From Aureococcus anophagefferens (taxonomy: Eukaryota; Sar; Pelagophyceae; Pelagomonadales; Pelagomonadaceae), in NCBI RefSeq assembly GCF_000186865.1, contig NW_008705567.1, positions 1,857,097 through 1,921,096 of the forward strand: 64,000 nt of DNA. Direction: 5' to 3'. This document shows positions 44,528 to 52,329 of the stretch, piece by piece. Position 1 is the first letter of the stretch. Every line of letters starts with the position of its first letter. A program made the position numbers and the translations under genes. Under the pieces are notes generated by a model. It was not told where the DNA came from. It was given only the letters and a program-made list of their open reading frames with translations, and ran no database searches.

Positions 44528-44711
44528 GCGCAGCGCGCGCTGACCGCAATTCGCGCCCTAAGTTTGCGACCGGCGCGGCGGCGGCGGCGCGGGGAGTGGA
44601 GGGCGGGCTCTAGCGACCGTCGCGACCGACGTCGCCCGAGGCCTCTGCGCGCCGACGGGCAACGACGACGTGGCACGCCCAGGAAGCGAGCGCTGCTTTT
44701 AAAAACGCGCC

Positions 44712-45617
44712 CTAGATGGTCTTCGAGACCGCGGCCTTGTGCGCGGCGTCCGGGAAGCCGATGTCGTTGCGCGTGTCGAAGCCCGCGTCGAAGGGCACGA
44801 GGCCGAGCTGGCGCGCGCGCTTGATGGCGCGCTTGACCTTGCGCTGGTACTTGGCGCAGAGGCGGCTCTGGTCTCGCTTCTGGATCATGCCCGCGTCGGA
44901 GACGAACTCGGCGAGCGCCGGCAGGTTGCCCGCGAAGATGTGCTCGGCCTGGACGATGTGGAAGCCCGCCTTCTTGTCGCAGCGCGGCCGGTCGCCGCGG
45001 TGGCCGTCGAGGCGCGCGTGCAACTCGTGGGGCCGCTCGCGGTCGTGGCGGTGGGCGACGAAGTCGTACTCGTCGGGCGACACGATGGAGCCCTGGCGCC
45101 GGCGCCGGAGCAGGTAGGTCATGTCCACGGGCGCGTCGCCGTCGTCCTCCGGCGCCGCGTCGTCCCAGCCCGCGCCGAGCGCCGAGGAGCCGTCCGCTTT
45201 TCCGCCGCGGTCGCCGTCGTCGGCGCGGGGCGGCGGTTCCGCGGGGTTCATCTGCACGTCGCCCAGGAGGGTCTCGCGCTCGAGGCCCTGGAGCACCGCC
45301 GTCCGGAGCGCCGGGCGGCCGCCGCGGTTCGAGAACCGGTCCGGCATGCCCCGCCCCCGGCCCCGGCCGCCGCCGCGGCCCGCCGGGGGGCTCCGGTCGC
45401 CGCCGCGGCCGCCGCCGCGGCCGCCCCGCCCGCCCGCGGGCGGGGCCGAGGCCGCCGCCGCACCGGGGGGCGCGTCGCCGCCGGGCGGCGTCGGCGCGTC
45501 GCCGCCGCCCGAAGAAAAGGGGCGCGACAGGCGCGCGGCGCAGGGGTTCGGCGACACCATCGGGCGCCGGGCGGCCGGAGCCACTGCGAGCCGGAAGAGG
45601 CGAGCGGAGAGCGCCAT
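44712..45617 (-). CDS. MRPS18: Mitochondrial small ribosomal subunit protein bS18m (301 aa)
   Basis: ATG at 45617, with a basic, Ala/Arg-rich presequence (ALSARLFRLAVAPAARRP) that looks mitochondrial. A long Gly/Arg/Pro low-complexity region follows. The C-terminal 100 residues are bS18: NLPALAEFVSDAGMIQKRDQ, then SRLCAKYQRKVKRAIKRARQ and LGLVPFD, the highly conserved core that binds 16S-type rRNA. The protein is much longer than bacterial S18 (about 75 aa) because of the Gly/Arg insert. A plastid location is less likely given the presequence. Confidence 0.85.
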   Translation of the reverse strand: MALSARLFRLAVAPAARRPMVSPNPCAARLSRPFSSGGGDAPTPPGGDAPPGAAAASAPPAGGRGGRGGGRGGDRSPPAGRGGGRGRGRGMPDRFSNRGGRPALRTAVLQGLERETLLGDVQMNPAEPPPRADDGDRGGKADGSSALGAGWDDAAPEDDGDAPVDMTYLLRRRRQGSIVSPDEYDFVAHRHDRERPHELHARLDGHRGDRPRCDKKAGFHIVQAEHIFAGNLPALAEFVSDAGMIQKRDQSRLCAKYQRKVKRAIKRARQLGLVPFDAGFDTRNDIGFPDAAHKAAVSKTI

Positions 45618-45749
45618 AGAGGTCGCCGTCGGCCGTGGTGGATCAGTAGATGCGGCCGTCTCGGTGCCGCTGGCAGACGGCATTCCTCATGCTGCCGGCC
45701 GCTGCAGCCCTGGGCGGACGCGGCGCCGCGGAGCGCTACCGCTAGAAAC

Positions 45750-47354
45750 ATGAGCATGCGCAAGATTGAAATCGTCCCCGTCGCGGAGGTAGCGCTGCCG
45801 GACGAAGACGTCGAGACCGGCGGCCTCGTCCCCCCGCCAGCGTGCAAGTTCAAGGAACCGACGCTGGACCTGCGCGCGGCGCGCATCGATGAGGTGCGAG
45901 CCATGATGCGGCGCGGCATGGAGTACGCCGAGGCGGTGACGCTGCACGCGGGATACTTCGGGGGCGAGAGCCGCATGGTGACGGTGGGATTGACGTTGCT
46001 TGGGATTGTAGCAATTCTGTTGGCTATATATTGGAACTTTGTCGTCAGCCTCTCTTCCCGCGGCGAGCACCTCCCTCGGGGCCTCTATGCTGCACGCGCC
46101 TTAGACGGCACCAAAGGTTTGGTCTGTGGCATTCTTCTACTGTGCCGACAGTATGAAAGCCCGCGCGGAACCATCACGACGCCGCGGTCGTCGACGCGCC
46201 GCCGCCGCAGGTACTTTTTGACCCTCCGGCGCCGCCGCGCCGCGCGCCACGTGTTCATCGTCATTGGCATTGTGTATGGTGCCACTACAATGGCCACTTC
46301 TGTCATGTGGTTCATTATCCCGCCCGACTGCCGCGTTCAGCAACAAGCTTCATCCACGCTGATGTTCGCCACGAATGGCTTCTTGGTCGCGGCCGCAGTC
46401 GAGGCCTATGCGATGCGGTACTCCGCGGCGACGTCAAGGCTCAAATTTGCTTGTGCTTTTTGGGCGTTGGGTTTCGGAGCAACTGCGTCGTTGGAACATT
46501 GCCGAAAACAAACTTTGATGAGAATTATTTTTTGGGCGTTTTTTGCAATTATTGCCGCAGCTCTCGGGATCTATCTGGAATATCGACGACGAAAAAATGA
46601 GCGCGACGCCGACCAGGTGGTGGCCGCCGACCGCTCGCGGTACGACGAGCTTTGGAAACGACTGACCCGCGGGCACGAGTTCGTCGCCAAGCTCGACGAT
46701 CTCGAGACCGCCGTCGCGGGGGCGGTCGCGTGGGAAGCGACCCCTCTTCTGGCGCGACCGCCTGTCAACGGCCGACGGCCCTCCCTCGAGCCCAAGACGC
46801 TGCGGGCGAAAGCGTTGGAGAAGCTCGGATACGTGCGCAAGATCACGGGCAGCCGCAAGCCCATGCAGGTCGTCGACGACCTCCCCGTGTTGTTGGCGCA
46901 GGCCGCCGCGCTGAATCAGCACTTCCAGGGACTCGTCGCGGCGCGGGTCGGACGCGGCGAGCACCGCGTCGGCGCCATCAAGAGTCGGGCGCGCGCGATC
47001 GAGAAACTCTACCGGAGCTACAGGGGAGACGCGTCCCGCCTCGTGGACCTCGTGCGCACCATCTGCAAATTCGACACGCTCGACGACATGATCGCCTTCG
47101 TCGAGGCGCTCCGTGACTCGCCGCTCGTCGTCGTCGGCAGCAAAAATTCGTTGACGACGGCGTTCGACTCCAAGGAATCCGCGGGATACAGGAACATCAA
47201 TCTGTCGGTCATCGTCGTCGACGCCTTCACGTTCAGCCACGGCCTCGAAGCGCACGTCTCCGAGCTCCAGCTCGGTCTCAAGTCGGTCGAGGCGCTTCGC
47301 GACGAGGCGGGCCACGCGAACTACATCGAGTGGCGCGACATCAAGGCGGAGTGA
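45750..47354 (+). CDS. Multi-pass membrane protein with RelA/SpoT-like C-terminal domain (534 aa)
   Basis: ATG at 45750. N-terminal 100 residues soluble, then hydrophobic segments (VTVGLTLLGIVAILLAIYW; GLVCGILLLC; VFIVIGIVYGATTMATSVMW; FATNGFLVAAAVEAYAM; IIFWAFFAIIAAALGIYL). The soluble C-terminal half contains SRLVDLVRTICKFDTLDDM, SAGYRNINLSVIV, and HVSELQLGLKSV followed by GHANYIEW. RLVD..R, GYR and the ELQL strand resemble the nucleotidyltransferase fold of RelA/SpoT-like proteins ((p)ppGpp synthetases and relatives); catalytic competence is uncertain. The membrane-tethered arrangement is unusual. Some parts have lower GC than neighbours. Confidence 0.6.
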   Translation: MSMRKIEIVPVAEVALPDEDVETGGLVPPPACKFKEPTLDLRAARIDEVRAMMRRGMEYAEAVTLHAGYFGGESRMVTVGLTLLGIVAILLAIYWNFVVSLSSRGEHLPRGLYAARALDGTKGLVCGILLLCRQYESPRGTITTPRSSTRRRRRYFLTLRRRRAARHVFIVIGIVYGATTMATSVMWFIIPPDCRVQQQASSTLMFATNGFLVAAAVEAYAMRYSAATSRLKFACAFWALGFGATASLEHCRKQTLMRIIFWAFFAIIAAALGIYLEYRRRKNERDADQVVAADRSRYDELWKRLTRGHEFVAKLDDLETAVAGAVAWEATPLLARPPVNGRRPSLEPKTLRAKALEKLGYVRKITGSRKPMQVVDDLPVLLAQAAALNQHFQGLVAARVGRGEHRVGAIKSRARAIEKLYRSYRGDASRLVDLVRTICKFDTLDDMIAFVEALRDSPLVVVGSKNSLTTAFDSKESAGYRNINLSVIVVDAFTFSHGLEAHVSELQLGLKSVEALRDEAGHANYIEWRDIKAE

Positions 47355-47412
47355 GCAGTAGAGGGGGAGAAGGCTTCTAATGTCACGGAGTCCAAGTTGA
47401 AGCGGCGTTTAA

Positions 47413-47434
47413 CATATCCCGCCGGCGGGATATG
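47413..47434. repeat. Perfect 22-bp palindrome between convergent genes
   Basis: CATATCCCGCC followed directly by its reverse complement, with no loop. It lies 59 bases after the stop of the RelA/SpoT-like gene and 44 before the (opposite-strand) stop of TAF5. Possibly a 3'-end/termination hairpin or a protein-binding site. Confidence 0.9.
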
Positions 47435-47477
47435 CTAAGCGATGCCGATGGCATCCCTTACGTGCACCCCTCGAGGG

Positions 47478-49193
47478 TCAGGCGAGGAGGGGCCCGGACG
47501 CGAGGCAGAGGTTGCCCGGCGTCCAGGCGACGTCGAAGACGGGCGAGTCCGTGGTCTCGACGGCGTGGGCCGGCGCGACGTCGTCGCCCGCGGCCGCCGC
47601 GAGCGCGGCCGCGTCCCACACTTTCAGGCTCCGGTCGCGGCCGCTCGTCGCGACGGCGGCGCCGTCCGCGGAGAACTTGGCGACGTAGGCCGGCCCCCGG
47701 TGCGCCTTCGTCGAGCTGAGCTTGCGGCCGCTGTCGAGGTCCCAGAGGTGGAGGCCGCCGTCGAGCCCCGCGGCGGCCGCTTTCCGCCCCGACGGGCACG
47801 CGTCGCAGGCCGCGAGCGCGCCCGCGGCCCCGTCGAGCACGCGCGCGCAGCGGCGGCCCGGCCCGCCGGCCGCGCGCACGTCCCAGAGCCGGCACGTCTT
47901 GTCGTGGGACGCGGAGAGGACGTAGTGCGCGTTCGCGTGGAAGCAGACGGCGCTCACGTCGGCCCAGTGGCCCGCGAAGACCCGGAGCGGGTCCGCGCGG
48001 TCCGTGGCGAAGAGGCGCGCCGTGCGGTCGCCGCCGCCCGTGGCGAAGACGTGGCCCCCGGACGCCGCGCACCAGGCCACGGACCAGCACGGCGCGACGT
48101 GCGCCGCGTAGGAGCAGAGCGGCGCGCCCGACGCGCCCGGCCCGCCGCGGCCGGGCGCGTCGGCGTCCCAGAGCACGCAGCACCCGTCGCCGCCGCCGGA
48201 GAGCAGGTAGCGGCTCTCGGAGCTCCAGGCCAGCGCGTAGACGGGCCGGTCGTGCGCGACGAGCGCGGTCGTCGCGGCCTCCGCGTCCGAGGAGCCCGCG
48301 TCGTCGCCCGCGAGCTCGTCGACGCGCCAGAGCCGCAGGGACGCGTCGGCGAAGCCGCCGGCCAGCCGCGTCGCGTCGCGCGACGCCGCGCAGCAGCTCA
48401 GGCGCGCCGCGTCCGCGCCCGCGACGCGCGCGTCGAGCACCGTCGGCTTGAGCGCGTCGAGCGGCGCGCGGCCTCTGCCCACGAGGCCCGCGGGCGGCGG
48501 CGGCGCGAGGGGGCGCCGCGACCCGTCGCGCAGGAGGCCCCGCCCGTAGTCGTCGTCCCAGTCCGGCGCCGGCGCGCGGCCCGCGGGCGCGCCGCCGTCG
48601 AGCGCCTCGCTGCCGAGGAGCACGCCGAGCCGCGCGGGCGGCGGCGCCGCGCCCGCGCGCGCGGCCGCCGCGGCCTCGACCTCGTCGCCGCTCGTCTCCA
48701 CGAGCGCCGCGGCCTCGCCGCGGCCCGGCGCCGTGCCGTCTAAAGTTACCTTCTCGTTGAAGACCTTGAGCACCGCGGCGTTGCCCGTCGACGTGAGGAA
48801 GTCGCCCAGCAGCGCCTGCGCGGCGCCGCTCAGCGGCACGACCCAGCGGCCGCCGCGGAGCCGCGCGCAGTAGGCGTCCTTCGCCGCGACGACGGGGCTC
48901 GTCACGAGCCGCAGCGCCTCGACCTCGGCGGCGAAGCGGTCCGCGTGCGACGCGCCCCACCGCTCGAGAAACGCGCGCGACGCGGGCTCGCCGCCGTCCT
49001 CGCCCGACGCCTCGGCCTCCGTCGCGACGACGACGAGGAAGCACTGCGCGAAGACGGGGAAGAGCGTCGCGCTCAGCTCGCAGCGCACGCTCTCGAGCGC
49101 GCCGCCCTCGACCCAGCGGTGGAACGTCTCGTAGGACGCGACGTGCAGCGCCGCCGTCTTCTCGTCGCCGACCTCGAGCGTGGTGGCGAGCAT
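47478..49193 (-). CDS. TAF5: Transcription factor TFIID subunit TAF5 (571 aa)
   Basis: ATG at 49193. The N-terminal half matches the TAF5 NTD2 domain, an all-helical fold: ASYETFHRWVEGGALESVRC, ELSATLFPVFAQCFLVVVAT, and later AKDAYCARLRGGRWVVPLS with ALLGDFLTSTGNAAVLKVFN. The C-terminal half is a WD40 propeller; six to seven blades are visible, e.g. RPVYALAWSSESRYLLSGG, GHWADVSAVCFHANAHYVLS followed by DKTCRLWD, and AVATSGRDRSLKVWD. The LisH segment of animal and yeast TAF5 is not obvious. A general transcription factor acting in the nucleus. Confidence 0.88.
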   Translation of the reverse strand: MLATTLEVGDEKTAALHVASYETFHRWVEGGALESVRCELSATLFPVFAQCFLVVVATEAEASGEDGGEPASRAFLERWGASHADRFAAEVEALRLVTSPVVAAKDAYCARLRGGRWVVPLSGAAQALLGDFLTSTGNAAVLKVFNEKVTLDGTAPGRGEAAALVETSGDEVEAAAAARAGAAPPPARLGVLLGSEALDGGAPAGRAPAPDWDDDYGRGLLRDGSRRPLAPPPPAGLVGRGRAPLDALKPTVLDARVAGADAARLSCCAASRDATRLAGGFADASLRLWRVDELAGDDAGSSDAEAATTALVAHDRPVYALAWSSESRYLLSGGGDGCCVLWDADAPGRGGPGASGAPLCSYAAHVAPCWSVAWCAASGGHVFATGGGDRTARLFATDRADPLRVFAGHWADVSAVCFHANAHYVLSASHDKTCRLWDVRAAGGPGRRCARVLDGAAGALAACDACPSGRKAAAAGLDGGLHLWDLDSGRKLSSTKAHRGPAYVAKFSADGAAVATSGRDRSLKVWDAAALAAAAGDDVAPAHAVETTDSPVFDVAWTPGNLCLASGPLLA

Positions 49194-49442
49194 GGTGCAA
49201 GCGCGGCGGCGGTGCGAATAGCACCCGACGGCGCGCGGCGGGGTGCAGCAGCGCTCGACGGCGCCCGGCGGCGAGAGCGTCGATCCGACGGCGGCCGAGG
49301 TCGAGCCGCGAGATAGCCGCGCCAGCGCGCGACGCCAGCCCTCGAGCGCCGCGGACCGCGCGCGCCGCTCCGCCGCCTCCTACGACGACCTGGGGACCCG
49401 AGCGCACCATACTGGCTATTTCACTGGTTATGACATCCTGCC

Positions 49443-50084
49443 CTAGTCCAGACTCGGGTCTCCCCCGCGTCCGTTCTCGAAGCGCTGCTTGGCGAGCTCG
49501 TCGGCGGAGAACTGGAGGGCCTTGACCGACCGCTCGTCGTTGCCCTTGCACGTGATGCAGACCTTGGCCGTGTCGACTTCGACGATGGGCTGCAGCGCGC
49601 GCTCGCTGCCCTTCAGGCCGTCCTTGGCGCCCGAGAGGTAGATACCTGGCGAACGGTGGTGTCGCGGGCGCGCGGCGCGGGTCAACGGTGCCCCGGCGCG
49701 GTTTCCATGACGCGGGCGCGCGCCAGCGGAGAGCAGCGACAGCGAGCCGACGATCGCCGCGACCGCGGCGGCGACGCCCTGCCCGCCGAGGATCACCATT
49801 TTGGCGTAATCCAGCGCTTCCTCGACGGTTTCGGGCAGCGGCAGCGGGACGACGTCGTCCTCCTCGAGCCGCGCCCGGAAGGCGGCGTCGAAATCGATGT
49901 CGTCGTCGTCGCCGGCGCGCAGGGTGGTCTGGCGTCTCGTGGGCGCCGACGAGGCAGCGAGCGTCAAGCGTCGCGCCGGCGCCGACGAGGCAGCGGGAGC
50001 GAGCGCGACGCGTCGCGGCGCCTGCAGCGCCGTCGCCGTGGCGACGACGAATACGGCGCAAGCCAGCCTGCGAGAGCCCATCAT
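49443..50084 (-). CDS. Plastid-targeted small membrane protein, two exons (187 aa)
   Basis: Exon 1 is 49724-50084 and exon 2 is 49443-49645; the 78-bp intron fits a GCGCGCGC donor and CGCCAG acceptor (GC-AG). ATG at 50084 opens a signal peptide (LACAVFVVATATALQAP). The transit region contains two related repeats (AASSAPARRLTL; AASSAPTRRQTTL). The mature part is acidic at first (GDDDDIDFDAAFRARL), then has one or two hydrophobic helices (AAAVAAIVGSLSLLSAGIYL), and ends with a small domain having KVCITCKGND. Function unknown. Confidence 0.65.
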   Translation of the reverse strand: MMGSRRLACAVFVVATATALQAPRRVALAPAASSAPARRLTLAASSAPTRRQTTLRAGDDDDIDFDAAFRARLEEDDVVPLPLPETVEEALDYAKMVILGGQGVAAAVAAIVGSLSLLSAGARPRHGNRAGAPLTRAARPRHHRSPGIYLSGAKDGLKGSERALQPIVEVDTAKVCITCKGNDERSVKALQFSADELAKQRFENGRGGDPSLD

Positions 50085-50162
50085 CACGCGCTGCCACGAG
50101 TACGCGAGCTGCTGATGCTGTGGCAGCGCTTCGCTGAACCGATGGTGCCGCTCCGAAGCGCG

Positions 50163-51632
50163 ATGTTGGGGCGATCCATGCGCCGCGTCAGGCGGCCGCC
50201 GCTCTGTCAGAGGCCCATCACGACGAACTTCCCCGGCGGCGGCTTCAAGAAGATGGTCGACAAGGTCCCGCTCGTCTGGTCGGCGTCGGCGGTCTACGCC
50301 GGCGTGGGCCTCGCGGCGTCGAGCTACTATTTGGTGACGCTCGACGCGTCGGAGGCGTGCTACAAGTGCCGGACGGACGCCTGGGGCGCGGCGCGCCAGC
50401 TCGAGGGTCTGGACGAGCTGCTGGGCTGGCTCGAGTGGTCCGCGATGGGCGTCGGCGCCGACGTCGCGCCGAAACTCGTCGCGGCGTTCGGCGCGGAGCG
50501 GTGCGCGGTGGCGGGCCTGGCGTCGGCCGTCGAGGACGTACGGTCGGCGTCGGCCGGCGCGCTGGCGGCGCTGACGCACGACGACGAGCTCGCGCGGCGC
50601 GTCGCGGCGTCGACGTGCGCCGTCGCGACGCTCGTCGACGAGCTCGAGCGCGTCGCGGACCCGCCCGCGAGCCCGTCGCGCGCGGCGACGCCCGAGGCGC
50701 TGGACGCCGCGGAGCACTGGGCGGACCTCTACGCGCGGCGCGTCGCCGTGCTCGTGTCCCTGGGGAATTTGACGCGCGACGCGGCCGGCGTGCTCGCGTC
50801 TGACGATGATTTAGCACCACGGCTCGCGGACGCGCTCTTCGTGCTGCTGGAGTCGCTCCGGGACGCGCGCGAGGCCACGGACGCCGCGGCGGCGGCGCCG
50901 GCGCGTGTGCGGGGGGCGCCCAGGGGCCGCGACGCGCCGCCGCCGTCGCGGCTCGGCTCCTGGGCGGCGGACCTCCACGAGTCCGTGCTCCGCGACATGA
51001 TCGCCGAGCTCGAGGCGTCGGCGCTCCTCGTCGCGCACCACGTCGCCGACGCGCCGAAAGGCGCGGCGGCGCTCCGGGGCCGGCCCGGCGCGCTCCCGCT
51101 GCTCGCGGATTTGGCGTGGGCCGAGGACGCGGACGTCGCGCTCCACGCGAACTTCGCCTTGTACCGCGCGCTCGGCGGCGATTCCGCGGAGGCCGCGGCG
51201 CTCGACGCGCCGCCGCCGGAGCTGGGCGTCGCCGCGGGGCTCGACGCGCGCCGCGCGCTCGCGCTGTCGCGCGCGCTCGACGCGTTCGCGCCCGCGCCGC
51301 TGGCCTTCGCGGCGGGCTGGGGCGCGCTGCGCCGCGCCTGGGTCCACTCGACGTCCCAGGAGGCCTTCCTCAAGGCCGCGGGCTTCTCGCTCCCGCGCGC
51401 GGCCGCGTCCGCGGCCGCCGCGACGGCCGCGGCGTCCGCGGCGCTCACGGCGCTCTACGGCGCGCGCGGCTTCCGCTACGAGGCGCGCCGGTCCTTCTTC
51501 GCCGAGGGCGACGCGGCCCAGATCGCCCTGAGCGCGACGGTCGTGTCCGCGGACCTGGCCGTGCTCTTCGTCGCGCTCCGCGTCGCGCCCTTCTGCGTCT
51601 TCCCGTTCCTCGTCGCCAACGTCCTCGCCTAA
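50163..51632 (+). CDS. Hypothetical helical-repeat protein with C-terminal membrane helices (489 aa)
   Basis: ATG at 50163 follows two possible in-frame ATGs (50115, 50142); the one chosen opens a basic presequence-like stretch (MLGRSMRRVRRPPLCQ). A hydrophobic segment follows (WSASAVYAGVGLAASSYYLV). The body consists of repeated alpha-helical hairpins (LVAAFGAERCAVAGLASAVE; ADLYARRVAVLVSLGNLTRD; LPLLADLAWAEDADVALHAN), suggestive of ARM/HEAT repeats. Two C-terminal hydrophobic stretches follow (ALSATVVSADLAVLFVAL; FCVFPFLVANVLA). Possibly organellar membrane protein. It ends six bases before the convergent Mpv17-family stop. Confidence 0.6.
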   Translation: MLGRSMRRVRRPPLCQRPITTNFPGGGFKKMVDKVPLVWSASAVYAGVGLAASSYYLVTLDASEACYKCRTDAWGAARQLEGLDELLGWLEWSAMGVGADVAPKLVAAFGAERCAVAGLASAVEDVRSASAGALAALTHDDELARRVAASTCAVATLVDELERVADPPASPSRAATPEALDAAEHWADLYARRVAVLVSLGNLTRDAAGVLASDDDLAPRLADALFVLLESLRDAREATDAAAAAPARVRGAPRGRDAPPPSRLGSWAADLHESVLRDMIAELEASALLVAHHVADAPKGAAALRGRPGALPLLADLAWAEDADVALHANFALYRALGGDSAEAAALDAPPPELGVAAGLDARRALALSRALDAFAPAPLAFAAGWGALRRAWVHSTSQEAFLKAAGFSLPRAAASAAAATAAASAALTALYGARGFRYEARRSFFAEGDAAQIALSATVVSADLAVLFVALRVAPFCVFPFLVANVLA

Positions 51633-51638
51633 ACTTAC

Positions 51639-52214
51639 CTAGGGGTCCTCCCGGATGCGCGCCGTCCCGCGCAGGGACATGATGGTCCCGAAGTAGAGGC
51701 GCACGACGTCCTGCCAGAGCACCCGAACGGGGATGGGTAGGTTGAACGTGACGAGGTGCGCGGGGCCCCAGCAGCACAGCGAGTCCCGCCAGAGCAGCGG
51801 CAGCTGCTGCTCGACGCGCGCGCGCGCGCCGGACGCGCCGAGGCCCTCGGCGAGCGCCGTGAACGACAAAAAGATGGACAGGAAGACGGGCGCGCTGAAG
51901 GCCTGGTCGAGCCCGACCTTGACGACGGTGTGCCGGATGTCGTAGCGCGCCCAGAGGCGCTCGGCGATCGGGTGGTACGCGTGCAAGAACGGCGCGTGGA
52001 TCAAAATGGCGAAGGCCGTCAGCCGCGCCGTGCGCGGCGCGTCGTAGGGCTGCTCCGCGTCCTCGAGCCGCTGGCGCGTGGCGTCCGCGCCGACCATCAG
52101 CAGGCCCGACGTCGTGCACTTTGTTGTGAGTGGTCGTCGTTCGAGCGCGAGGAGGTATGCCTTGACGAAGCGGGATTGCTGCAGGCGCTGCAGGGCTGGT
52201 CGCAGCATGCTCAT
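51639..52214 (-). CDS. Mpv17/PMP22-family organellar membrane protein (191 aa)
   Basis: ATG at 52214. Family signs: AYLLALERRPLTTKCTTSGL at the N-terminus, GADATRQRLE, the middle helix LTAFAILIHAPFLHAYHPIAE, VVKVGLDQAFSAPVFLSIFL, and the C-terminal WGPAHLVTFNLPIPVRVLWQ followed by DVVRLYFG, which corresponds to W-x-x-WP-x-x-Q-x-x-NF in Mpv17. Four membrane helices. Length (about 190) is normal. Members sit in peroxisomal or mitochondrial inner membranes and form channels for small metabolites. Confidence 0.85.
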   Translation of the reverse strand: MSMLRPALQRLQQSRFVKAYLLALERRPLTTKCTTSGLLMVGADATRQRLEDAEQPYDAPRTARLTAFAILIHAPFLHAYHPIAERLWARYDIRHTVVKVGLDQAFSAPVFLSIFLSFTALAEGLGASGARARVEQQLPLLWRDSLCCWGPAHLVTFNLPIPVRVLWQDVVRLYFGTIMSLRGTARIREDP

Positions 52215-52329
52215 ATCGACTGCCTCACAAAATCGATCGCAAAAGGCAACCCTCGATGAGATGGTTCAACCAGCCAGAAGTTGAAGGCTGGGGCTGCGTA
52301 TGACCATCGGATAGTCTACTTTTTGCTCA

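Noticed and set aside
47442..48743. 433-aa plus-strand frame over TAF5
   Set aside because: Shadow frame; the minus strand encodes WD40 blades.
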